This document shows positions 25,809 through 32,770 of a DNA stretch of 37,654 nt, in pieces. The position numbers were made by a program, and so were the translations under genes. The notes under the pieces were generated by a model. It did no database searches. It was not told the DNA's origin and saw only the letters and a program-made list of their open reading frames with translations. The stretch's first letter is position 1, and each line of letters begins with the position of its first letter. This DNA comes from Acidobacteriota bacterium (GTDB lineage: Bacteria; Acidobacteriota; Vicinamibacteria; Marinacidobacterales; SMYC01): NCBI GenBank assembly GCA_004356105.1, contig SMYC01000329.1, positions 1-37,654 on the forward strand, in the 5' to 3' direction.

Positions 25809-27379
25809 CGCGGGCCACCTTCGAGGCTGCATGCGCTCAGAATGACTTCGAGGAGACCACTCATCTGAAGACGCGAGCCGCCGCGCACCATCAGACCGGG
25901 CCTGAACCCCCATTCGAGAAAACCCTCGAGGAGAGAACGGTCGCGGCTCATCACGTGAATAGGAACCTGGCGACCGCCTGGGCCCTGGACGGTGTAGATG
26001 GGTTGATGATCTCCGAGCACGATGAAGAGCGCGGGACGCTCTGCTGCGATGACGAAGTCCAAGACGCTTCTAAGCGAGTATCTAATTGCACTTGTATAGC
26101 CTTCGGCAGCCTCGTGGAAGCCGTCGTAGTTGTTGTCGAAGCGGAGCCACGGCGTTTTGGCGTAGAACGCGAGCATCTTATCGAGGAGCGGCGGCCCTTC
26201 GAAATAGGGTGGTACCCGCCGAAACGGCGGGTGGCTCGTCGTCAGGCTGAACTCGGCGAAGACCGGCGGGGCCGCGTGTGCGTCATCGAGCCGTAACACC
26301 CGAAAAGCGTGGATCGTGTACTGGTCGGGAACGGGTGACCAGTCGAAGCGCGGTCCTTGATAGCCGATGGCATCCTGCCAGAATTTCTCCTCGAATTGGA
26401 AAAACTCACCGGCGGGCCAATCGCGCGGGTCGATGTCGACCGCGGGCATCACGCTGACCGTATGATACCCCCGGCGTCGAAAGTAGGCTGTTAGCGGCAC
26501 GAGATTGCTGTCGAGCAGCCGTTCGTAGCATATGGGATTGTCGCAGTCCACTCCGGATTGAAAAGTCGCATGGGCAAGCCATGAGCCGCCGCCCTTGACA
26601 GGAGACGTCACGAAGTGGCTGGCGACGTGGATACCCGCGTCTCGGAGCCTCTCATCGTATTGCTTCAAGAACGGCTCGAACCGCTTGCGGTAGTCCAGAT
26701 TGCGCCAGAGCGTTCTCCCATACGACTCGAGGAAGAAGACATAGACGTCGGCACCTTTAAGCTTAGCGAGATCTGTCGGGTAGCCAAGCGCCTTCGACCG
26801 TGCCCGCTCCAGCTCGTCATCGATCGTGCCACGATTGTTGTAAAAGCTATAGGCCTCGGCGAGCCCCGAGCTCATACCCAGCAACTGCGACTCCCGCGCA
26901 CCATCGAAAACAACGGCGGCGGACACCGCGACGAGCACGAACGCGATCGAACACCTCCATCCGGCGAGAGGCCGAGACGCGAGGCTCAAGAGGCGAACCG
27001 AGAGCCAAGACCCGAGCGCCAAAAGCGCGACGATGGCGACCAGCGCGGCGCCAGCCCGCCAGGCATCGAGGCTATCGAAGAGGAGGTCGTAAAGGTTGGG
27101 CAGAAGCCATAGATCGTGTTTTACACGCAGCGGGCGCCCGAAGAATCTAGGGAACACCTCGCACGCGAATCGATAGACGACAGCGCTCATGAGCGCCGCT
27201 CCCAGAACATGCATCACCAACAAGCGGCCGCGCGCTGCGAGCAGCTTCGCTGCGGCAGCGAGCCCGACGAGCGCAACCACATCGACGCTCGGCCGTAGCA
27301 CCGACCACGGCTCGGAAAACCTGACTGAAAGAGGCACGCTCAGGAGCAAGAACGCTGCGACGGATGCCGCTAGTCTCAT
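25805..27379 (-). CDS. Membrane-anchored sulfatase/LtaS-fold phosphotransferase-like protein
   Basis: 524 residues. The N-terminal part has several hydrophobic segments (about 2-20, 32-48, 52-70, 110-130, 141-158). From about residue 208 an alkaline-phosphatase-fold domain begins: VYVFFLESYGR (Glu218), the putative nucleophile loop SPVKGGGSWLAHATFQSG (Ser266), and the metal motif IVLGDHQPIY. This architecture is shared by lipoteichoic-acid synthase and phosphoethanolamine-transferase-type enzymes, which move a phospho-alcohol from a lipid to a glycan or other acceptor outside the membrane. ATG 27379 overlaps the preceding methyltransferase stop (ATGA). The CDP-alcohol phosphatidyltransferase in the same operon could supply its donor lipid. 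A simple sulfatase or phosphatase role cannot be excluded. Confidence 0.8.
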   Translation of the reverse strand: MRLAASVAAFLLLSVPLSVRFSEPWSVLRPSVDVVALVGLAAAAKLLAARGRLLVMHVLGAALMSAVVYRFACEVFPRFFGRPLRVKHDLWLLPNLYDLLFDSLDAWRAGAALVAIVALLALGSWLSVRLLSLASRPLAGWRCSIAFVLVAVSAAVVFDGARESQLLGMSSGLAEAYSFYNNRGTIDDELERARSKALGYPTDLAKLKGADVYVFFLESYGRTLWRNLDYRKRFEPFLKQYDERLRDAGIHVASHFVTSPVKGGGSWLAHATFQSGVDCDNPICYERLLDSNLVPLTAYFRRRGYHTVSVMPAVDIDPRDWPAGEFFQFEEKFWQDAIGYQGPRFDWSPVPDQYTIHAFRVLRLDDAHAAPPVFAEFSLTTSHPPFRRVPPYFEGPPLLDKMLAFYAKTPWLRFDNNYDGFHEAAEGYTSAIRYSLRSVLDFVIAAERPALFIVLGDHQPIYTVQGPGGRQVPIHVMSRDRSLLEGFLEWGFRPGLMVRGGSRLQMSGLLEVILSACSLEGGPR

Positions 27380-28152
27380 GTCGCCGACGCACGAAGCTGA
27401 TAGTAATGGTAGGAAAAACTTCCTTCGGCATACAGACGTTCGAGGAAGGATCCCCCCCAATAGGCCGAGATGACGTTGGCCCAGCGCTTCGTGGGAGCGA
27501 TGCGGCGCAGGCCGCCCAACGCCAACGTTTTCAAAGGAAGCGACCGACTCCGCCCCATCGACACCCGTGGGGTCAGATCGATTTTCTGCTCGAGCGCGAG
27601 CCCGGCGCACTCGAAAGCACTCTCGAACTCGGAGTCACGATAAATCCGTTCCAGCCGGAAGCCCTCGAGGTAAGGTGCCTCGAATCGAGACTCCTTTCTT
27701 CCGACGCGCACATCCTCGACGACGAAGAGCCGCCCTCCTGGAGTTAAATGCCGTGCCAGGTTGGAGACCGCGGAGTGCAGATCCGACGCGAAGACGAGAC
27801 TCTCGATGCAAATCATCGCGTCGTAGATATCTGGAAGCGGATCTTCGTAGCTCCCGGTGAAAAATTTCAGATTCGGTGTTCCTCGATGGATTCGCTCTGC
27901 CGCATCTTTCTGAAAAGCGCTTATGGTCAGACCATGCGCCTCGCCAACCGGCCGTAGCTCAGCTAGCGGCACTCCGAATCCGCATCCGACATCGAGCAAT
28001 TTGTCGATGGTGAAGGCCGACATCCGCCGGCCGAGCCACTGCGTCAGCGATGGCGTGGCGGCAAACGCTTTGTGCATCGTGAGCGCTCGCCGCCATAGCA
28101 CGAACCGCGACAGATCGTCGTAGTACTCCGCAAGTCCGCGCGTGTCATCCAT
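27376..28152 (-). CDS. SAM-dependent methyltransferase (class I)
   Basis: 258 residues. The AdoMet-binding motif I is LLDVGCGFGVPLAEL, motif II-like acidic loop GLTISAFQKDA, and CIESLVFASD follows. The arrangement resembles cyclopropane-fatty-acid/sterol-type and UbiE-like methyltransferases, but the substrate cannot be named. ATG 28152 overlaps the stop of the upstream methyltransferase by eight bases; the frame is open to 28182. The C-terminal 60 residues are basic and aromatic (AYWGGSFLERLYAEGSFSYH) and could contact a membrane. Fourth transcript position after the second methyltransferase in the operon. Confidence 0.82.
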   Translation of the reverse strand: MDDTRGLAEYYDDLSRFVLWRRALTMHKAFAATPSLTQWLGRRMSAFTIDKLLDVGCGFGVPLAELRPVGEAHGLTISAFQKDAAERIHRGTPNLKFFTGSYEDPLPDIYDAMICIESLVFASDLHSAVSNLARHLTPGGRLFVVEDVRVGRKESRFEAPYLEGFRLERIYRDSEFESAFECAGLALEQKIDLTPRVSMGRSRSLPLKTLALGGLRRIAPTKRWANVISAYWGGSFLERLYAEGSFSYHYYQLRASAT

Positions 28153-28849
28153 GGCGTAGCAAAAAAATGAACTCCCCGGCAAAACGTAGAGGCCGAAGTC
28201 CTCGCCGCAACCGTGTAAAGGACGGGCTCAGACCAAGCCGGCGCATCGCGCGTTCGCGCCACATCAGGGGCCATTGGTCCGGCAATATCCGCTCGACGGT
28301 CAAGCCGCAGCGCTCGAAGAGTCGACACCAATCGTCCTTGCCAGAGGCCCCTTGATGGCCCACTGCGTTTCGCAGCTTCAGACCTTCCATGAGGATTCTC
28401 CAGGTAAGTGTGTCGGCGTTTCTCACGAGGAAGCAAAACCGCGCCGACGGTTTCGCAACGCGAATCTGCTCCAAAATCGCGCGTTCGGGATCTGGTATAC
28501 GCTCGAGCGTTCCGATGCACGTCACATAATCGAAGCTTTGGTCGGGAAAGGGCAGCTTGGTCGCGTCCGCCTCCCGAATATCAGCCTCCGGGACGAGCTT
28601 CATTCCAAGCTCGACGGCGACGGGCGACAGATCGACTCCCGCCAGCACTAGATGGTAGGCAGCCGCTTCGCGCAAGAGATGACCCGGGCCACACCCAACA
28701 TCGAGGAGCCGCTCAGAAGGGCGCGGTTCCAGGATGTTGACGAGCACGCGGTAAGCTTCGGTCGGACGCAAATACGAAAGGCCTTGGCGTCGATAGGTCT
28801 CGTCGAACCATTCGCGGACGTCACGCGCGTCGACCGTTCTCTCCAACAT
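28145..28849 (-). CDS. SAM-dependent methyltransferase (UbiE/class I type)
   Basis: 234 residues. Motif I is LLDVGCGPGHLLREA, then VDLSPVAVELG and the post-motif stretch ADATKLPFPDQSFDYVTCIG typical of Methyltransf_11 proteins. ATG 28849 is two bases after the stop of the upstream gene, which fixes the start although the frame is open to 29554. It overlaps the next methyltransferase by eight bases. Two class I methyltransferases in tandem with an integral-membrane methyltransferase suggest multiple methylations of one product. Substrate unknown. Confidence 0.85.
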   Translation of the reverse strand: MLERTVDARDVREWFDETYRRQGLSYLRPTEAYRVLVNILEPRPSERLLDVGCGPGHLLREAAAYHLVLAGVDLSPVAVELGMKLVPEADIREADATKLPFPDQSFDYVTCIGTLERIPDPERAILEQIRVAKPSARFCFLVRNADTLTWRILMEGLKLRNAVGHQGASGKDDWCRLFERCGLTVERILPDQWPLMWRERAMRRLGLSPSFTRLRRGLRPLRFAGEFIFLLRHG

Positions 28850-28851
28850 CG

Positions 28852-29478
28852 TCACAGGTACCGCCTTGTCGCCGCCTGATATTCTTGATACGCGGAGCCG
28901 TACCGGACGCTCAAATGACTTTCCTCCAGCAGGACACGCCCATGCATGTGAGCGTAGTAAACGGGGACGCCGAGCAGAAGGCCCCAGCTGGGATAGACCA
29001 GAACGAGCCCGGCGAAAAAAGCGAACATTCCCACCAGACCGGGGTTTCGGCTTTGAGAGAAAAGTCGATGCTGCCGCAGCTCGGACGGTCGTACCGAGCA
29101 AAACAGCCGAGCATTCGAGCCGCGCATCATGACGACAGAGCTGAAGGTGAGCGCCCGCCCACCAACGACGAGAACAAGGCCTAGCGAGCGGACGATTTCG
29201 TTGTCGAGAAAGCCAATAGGTTCCAGATTGCCGCGCAGCTCCGGAGCAACGATCAGGCCGATGGGGACCAGGAAGATGGTGACGCACAGCGCCCACGGGA
29301 GGCCGAACCGCACGAGCTTGATAGCGAGAGGGAGCTCTCGCGATCGGTCGAGACGCGTTAGCACTTCGCCGTCTGGCGACTTCAATACAGAAAGGGTCGA
29401 TCCGATGCTGGGCACCGGATAGGCGACCAGCTCGATGAGAAGCGACGCATAAGCAAGCAACACGATGATGTCGGTCAT
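28852..29478 (-). CDS. Integral-membrane methyltransferase, isoprenylcysteine carboxyl methyltransferase-like
   Basis: 208 residues with four or five hydrophobic segments (for example DIIVLLAYASLLIELVAYP, LPWALCVTIFLVPIGLIV, LVGMFAFFAGLVLVYPSWG). The C-terminal part has the ICMT/PEMT-type signature: LFSQSRNPGLVG, then YYAHMHGRVLLEESHLSVRYG and a terminal QEYQAATRRY, the segment that binds AdoMet and closes the site. Members methylate lipids, isoprenyl cysteines or phospholipid headgroups at the membrane. ATG 29478 overlaps the phosphatidyltransferase stop as ATGA. In this operon a lipid-headgroup substrate is more likely than a prenylated protein. Specific substrate not known. Confidence 0.85.
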   Translation of the reverse strand: MTDIIVLLAYASLLIELVAYPVPSIGSTLSVLKSPDGEVLTRLDRSRELPLAIKLVRFGLPWALCVTIFLVPIGLIVAPELRGNLEPIGFLDNEIVRSLGLVLVVGGRALTFSSVVMMRGSNARLFCSVRPSELRQHRLFSQSRNPGLVGMFAFFAGLVLVYPSWGLLLGVPVYYAHMHGRVLLEESHLSVRYGSAYQEYQAATRRYL

Positions 29479-30191
29479 GTGAGCTCCGGAGCGCGCGCCT
29501 CTTTGTGCAGCAAGAAGCGTAGGTCGTCGCTGAACGAGAGCAGAAGCAAACCAAGCGCTGCCGCGACCAGGGCCGTCTTGGCGGAGCTCGAGACGCCGGG
29601 CAGGCTCACGCTCCAGAGCGCCACAAACGTGAAAGCGCAGACAAGCCGACCACGCCGATTGTCGCCGTCCTTGGGTTTGGGATCGGCGAACGGAAGCCCA
29701 AGGAAGCTCGAAAGGAGGACGCTCACGTATTTGAGTCCTGGCATCACGAGCACCCATACAGGCAAACCTTGCGACACGGCATGATACGCGAGAATCAGCA
29801 CCGTAAGTTGATCGGCCTCCATGTCGTAGATCGCGCCTTGTGGCGTTGGCCCGAATCGACGAGCGAGCCATCCGTCTACGAGATCGAGCGCGAGAATGAG
29901 CGCGAGCAAGCCAGCTGACGCCGCCCCCGGATTGATGAATAACAGCCAGGCGACGGCGGCGGCGAGCCGGACTGTGGTCACAAGATCGGCCGGGCCGTGA
30001 AGACCGCCGCCGAGCGTCACGAGGCGCCCGAAAGCGACACCACACCAGAGCGTGATCAGCGCGACCGAGACCACGTCGTCGGTCGCGACAGCAGCAAGAG
30101 AGACCAGCAGCGCGCCACCGCCGACGGACTGAGCTAGAAGCCAGCGCGGATAGGATCTGGAACTAAGGCGATTTACCCGCATGCTGCGCAT
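29475..30191 (-). CDS. CDP-alcohol phosphatidyltransferase family protein
   Basis: First gene of the operon. The enzyme joins a CDP-activated lipid or alcohol to an acceptor alcohol to make a phospholipid or a phosphodiester precursor in the membrane. The full catalytic motif is visible, DLVDGWLARRFGPTPQGAIY followed by DMEAD, which supplies the four Asp residues. Six or so hydrophobic segments flank it (YPRWLLAQSVGGGALLVSLA, AAVAWLLFINPGAASAGLLA, VWVLVMPGLKYVSVLL and a long C-terminal one). ATG 30191 or 30182 can start the protein, and no ribosome site decides. A TTG at 30212 extends the frame. Whether it makes phosphatidylglycerol-, inositol- or other headgroup lipids cannot be read from sequence. 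Confidence 0.88.
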   Translation of the reverse strand: MRSMRVNRLSSRSYPRWLLAQSVGGGALLVSLAAVATDDVVSVALITLWCGVAFGRLVTLGGGLHGPADLVTTVRLAAAVAWLLFINPGAASAGLLALILALDLVDGWLARRFGPTPQGAIYDMEADQLTVLILAYHAVSQGLPVWVLVMPGLKYVSVLLSSFLGLPFADPKPKDGDNRRGRLVCAFTFVALWSVSLPGVSSSAKTALVAAALGLLLLSFSDDLRFLLHKEARAPELT

Positions 30192-30212
30192 GCTAATGCA
30201 AACGGATGTCAA

Positions 30213-30240
30213 GCCATAACGCTCTCTTCGACGAGGTCAA
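30213..30240 (-). promoter_or_regulatory. Candidate promoter of the six-gene operon
   Basis: On the minus strand TTGACC (30240-30235) and TATGGC (30218-30213) are separated by 16 bases, 5/6 and 3/6 matches to the -35 and -10 boxes. They would place the transcript start just before the first ATG candidates. Weak evidence. Confidence 0.3.
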
Positions 30241-30383
30241 ACGCTTGTGTTGAAGGCGTCGGGCTTACGGAAGTGGTGCGGAATTTAATCGCTAAAAATG
30301 AAGACCATCGCTATCGGCTATTAGGAAATAGAAGCTCGGTTGAAGCGGAGCAACCGCGACATATCCTCGCCGCTAACCCGTTG

Positions 30384-30416
30384 GGCAGGGACTTACGCTT
30401 CGCGTAAGTCCCTGCC
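30384..30416. repeat. 15-bp perfect palindrome in the divergent intergenic region
   Basis: GGCAGGGACTTACGC (30384-30398), loop TTC, then GCGTAAGTCCCTGCC (30402-30416): a perfect 15-bp stem. It lies between the minus-strand lipid operon and the plus-strand CuA/barrel gene. A TATAAG box at 30425-30430 follows nine bases later, with the right arm in the -35 position for the plus-strand gene. No U-tract follows, so an operator or recombination/REP-like element fits better than a terminator. Confidence 0.8.
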
Positions 30417-30424
30417 TCACGAGC

Positions 30425-30430
30425 TATAAG
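30425..30430 (+). promoter_or_regulatory. Candidate -10 box for the CuA/barrel gene
   Basis: TATAAG matches TATAAT at five positions, 42 bases before ATG 30472. The -35 position (about 30402-30407, GCGTAA) falls in the right arm of the palindrome and is non-consensus, as expected for a regulator-dependent promoter. Confidence 0.3.
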
Positions 30431-30471
30431 AATCCGGCTTTTCCGCGAAAGCTGGGCATCCGACTTGCAAT

Positions 30472-31635
30472 ATGTCGGACGCATGTTTAGTGTGCAAGCG
30501 AATGATAAGCTTGCTATTCCTCGCTTTCGTTACAACCCTGCCTCTCGTGAAGCCGTCGGTCGCATCGAAGACGTCCGAGACTGCGGAGTTTCACATCGAG
30601 GCGTCCCATTTTCAATTCGAGCCCAACCGCATAGAGGTGAGGGAAGGACAACGTGTGCGACTCGTGTTGCACTCTCTTGACGGAGTGCACGGTTTCGCGA
30701 TTCCGGAGTTCGGCGTTTCCCTGCGAATCCCCGAGGGCGGTGTTCCGGTCGAGATCGAGTTCATCGCCGACAATGCTGGAGTCTTCCCGTTCGGCTGCTC
30801 CGAATATTGCGGCGTTGGACACGCTGACATGACTGGTGAAATCGTCGTGCTTGGAGCGTCTCGAGCCGACGAAACGAGCTCCACTTCGGAGCTCGTTGAA
30901 GAGGCAGATTTCAACATCATCAACATTCCCACCACGCTGCAGATGGGTCGTCACCGGTTCGCATTCCGAGTCACGCACCGTTTCGCTCGGCCGTTGGGCC
31001 AAGGCAGTTTTGTTCAATTGCTCGAGGACTTTCTGGGACTGGACGGAGGCGCCCAGATTGGACTCGAGCTCCGCTACGGGCTGTTCCGAAATACTCAAAT
31101 CGGCGTCTACCGCACTAGCGACCGTACGATCCAGTTCTTTGGGCGGCAGCGCTTGCTGGAGCAAGGGACCGACGGTCCGATCGGGCTTGATCTCTCCCTC
31201 GGGATCGAGGGGAAGGACAACTTCCAGGAAGACTATTCCCCGCAACTCGGAGTCGTCCTGTCGCGGCGGCTGGGGTCGCGCTTCGCGCTGTATGCATCGC
31301 CGAGCTTCGTTGGCAACACGGACTTGTTGAGCCCGGACTCGAGCGACGAAGAGGACGACTACACCGTGGTACTCGGTCTCGGCGCACGTGTGCTCATCAC
31401 CGACACGGTCACCATCGTCGCGGAGCTATCACCTCGAATGGCAGGTTTCGACGGACGGCTCGGGGACAAGAGCAACAAATTTCACGCCTCCTTCGGCGTC
31501 GAAAAACTTCTCAGAGGACACGTCTTTCAGCTAAACTTCTCTAACGAGATCGGCACGACGCCTGCCCAAATCGCGAGAGGGCAACAGGGCCCGGAGGATT
31601 GGTTCCTCGGCTTCAACATCTCTCGAAAATTCTAA
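30472..31635 (+). CDS. Cupredoxin (CuA-type) domain fused to DUF5777-like outer-membrane beta-barrel
   Basis: 387 residues. After a leader (ISLLFLAFVTTLPLVKPSVAS), residues about 35-127 form a cupredoxin with a complete CuA ligand pattern: His73 in DGVHGFAIPEFG, then Cys109, Glu111, Cys113, His117 and Met120 in GCSEYCGVGHADM. The His-to-Cys spacing (36) is close to that in cytochrome oxidase subunit II. From about 143 on the protein resembles DUF5777 barrels: FNIINIPTTLQMGRHRFAFR, AQIGLELRYGLFRNTQIGVY, GLGARVLITDTVTIVAELSP, QLNFSNEIGTT, and it ends WFLGFNISRKF, the terminal Phe typical of outer-membrane proteins. So a dicopper electron-transfer domain would be tethered to an outer-membrane barrel, facing the periplasm. 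No TM helix of CoxB and no oxidase genes are present. ATG 30472 is uncertain; ATG 30502 is the alternative. Confidence 0.82.
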   Translation: MSDACLVCKRMISLLFLAFVTTLPLVKPSVASKTSETAEFHIEASHFQFEPNRIEVREGQRVRLVLHSLDGVHGFAIPEFGVSLRIPEGGVPVEIEFIADNAGVFPFGCSEYCGVGHADMTGEIVVLGASRADETSSTSELVEEADFNIINIPTTLQMGRHRFAFRVTHRFARPLGQGSFVQLLEDFLGLDGGAQIGLELRYGLFRNTQIGVYRTSDRTIQFFGRQRLLEQGTDGPIGLDLSLGIEGKDNFQEDYSPQLGVVLSRRLGSRFALYASPSFVGNTDLLSPDSSDEEDDYTVVLGLGARVLITDTVTIVAELSPRMAGFDGRLGDKSNKFHASFGVEKLLRGHVFQLNFSNEIGTTPAQIARGQQGPEDWFLGFNISRKF

Positions 31636-31662
31636 TTCAACTACTCGCGAAAGGAAACAGCC

Positions 31663-32043
31663 ATGATAGATTCAAAGAAGCTCACGCGCCGAGACTTCAC
31701 TGTCTCCTCGGTGTTGGCTCTCCTGAGCGGCGTCGCAATCACAATCACAGGATGCGGTGATTCTAACGATACGCCCACGACGCCGACGCCAACGCCAACG
31801 CCAACTGCCATGGACACGGACGTTACGGGAACGGTCGGCACGAATCATGGTCACACCGCGGTCATCACAGCCGCCCAGCTGACGTCCAACGCCACCGTGA
31901 TGCTCGACATCATGGGAACTTCCATCCATAGTCACACCGTGGAGATCACCGTTGTAGACCTCGGTCAGATCGTGGCCGGCACGCGTGTTACCAAGACATC
32001 GAGCACCGATGACGGGCACAGTCACACCGTCACATTCAACTGA
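31663..32043 (+). CDS. His-rich Tat lipoprotein, partner of the CuA/barrel gene
   Basis: 126 residues. The leader combines a twin-arginine motif (KLTRRDFTVSS) with a lipobox (TITGC, near residue 31), so it is probably exported and lipidated. A Thr-Pro repeat linker (TPTPTPTPT) follows. The mature domain has repeated His pairs: NHGHTAVIT, SIHSHTVEITV and DGHSHTVTF at the C-terminus. Such closely spaced His residues suggest copper or other metal binding. Ribosome site AAGGAAA lies ahead of ATG 31663, and the gene follows the CuA/barrel gene by 27 bases, so they are probably cotranscribed. It may bring copper to, or exchange electrons with, the CuA domain; this is inference. No named family recognised. 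Confidence 0.72.
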   Translation: MIDSKKLTRRDFTVSSVLALLSGVAITITGCGDSNDTPTTPTPTPTPTAMDTDVTGTVGTNHGHTAVITAAQLTSNATVMLDIMGTSIHSHTVEITVVDLGQIVAGTRVTKTSSTDDGHSHTVTFN

Positions 32044-32215
32044 TTGCGGGGGCGTCGCCGAGGAAATCGACTCGAGTCCCACGAACTGCGCCGGTGACAA
32101 GAGGATTCCGTCTCTTCGATCCCGTAATGTGCCAAAACTAACCGGCGCGAAGCAGAGTGGCGTTGGGTGACGTTTTCTAAGAGCAAGAGTGGCGCCAGTG
32201 CTCCGAGCGGCTAGA

Positions 32216-32347
32216 ATGCGATATTTCGTGCTTTTCGTCATCGACCTCAAGATCCGTCGCGTCGAGATCGCGGGCATCGTCCTCAGCCCTACGTTGGTAG
32301 ACCGGACCGCATGGCTGATGATTTCGGGCGGAAATCGATATCCGTAG
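32216..32347 (+). mobile_element. Transposase core fragment
   Basis: A 43-residue frame (RYFVLFVIDLKIRRVEIAGI) matches the start of the rve/DDE core of the same transposase family as the minus-strand remnant at 24.2-24.7 kb. It lacks the rest of the core. A plain IS relic. Confidence 0.7.
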
Positions 32348-32448
32348 TAGCTCGGCGACTCGCTGTTCATTGGCCCATTCTGTCAGTCACCAGCTCAATT
32401 TGACAGTAACCCTGGCGTGGCCTCCGCGTTGGGGATCGACACGCGTCG

Positions 32449-32628
32449 CGCCCCGAAGAGTCGCTCGAGGCTCTCGAGAAACTCGTGGCTGCCCGTCCGA
32501 GCTACGCGTCGGCGGTGATGGAGCTCTGGATCGCCTACTATGAAAGGGGCGAGCTCGAGGAATCGCGGGGCTGGCTGGCATCTCTGGCTGTTGCGTGTCT
32601 CCGACGAATCTACGGTCGCAGTGACTGA
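32449..32628 (+). pseudogene. TPR-like C-terminal remnant
   Basis: A frame without a start codon encodes a helical, TPR-like tail (ESLEALEKLVAARPSYASAV, WIAYYERGELEESRGW) ending at TGA 32626. TPR tails of this type end many acidobacterial kinase or regulator proteins, so this could be the 3' end of a lost gene of that class. Short, so confidence is modest. The rest of 32044-32770 shows nothing else. Confidence 0.45.
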
Positions 32629-32770
32629 CGGTCAGATGGAAGACAGGAGTCCAAGCTGGTCACCCGATAACAGGCCTCGGATAGACACGATTCTGTAGCC
32701 AGACCCCTCCGCTCGGTTGATTCCCACAGCCCGGGCCCGTAGACTCCTGTGTTAGTAATTAAGGATGCTC

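Noticed and set aside
30384..30416. Intrinsic terminator
   Set aside because: Long perfect stem but no T-run on either strand and it is between divergent transcription units, where no terminator is expected.
31672..32370. 232-codon minus-strand frame over the His-rich lipoprotein
   Set aside because: It is antisense to the ribosome-site-led lipoprotein gene and has Arg-rich, low-complexity composition typical of shadows.
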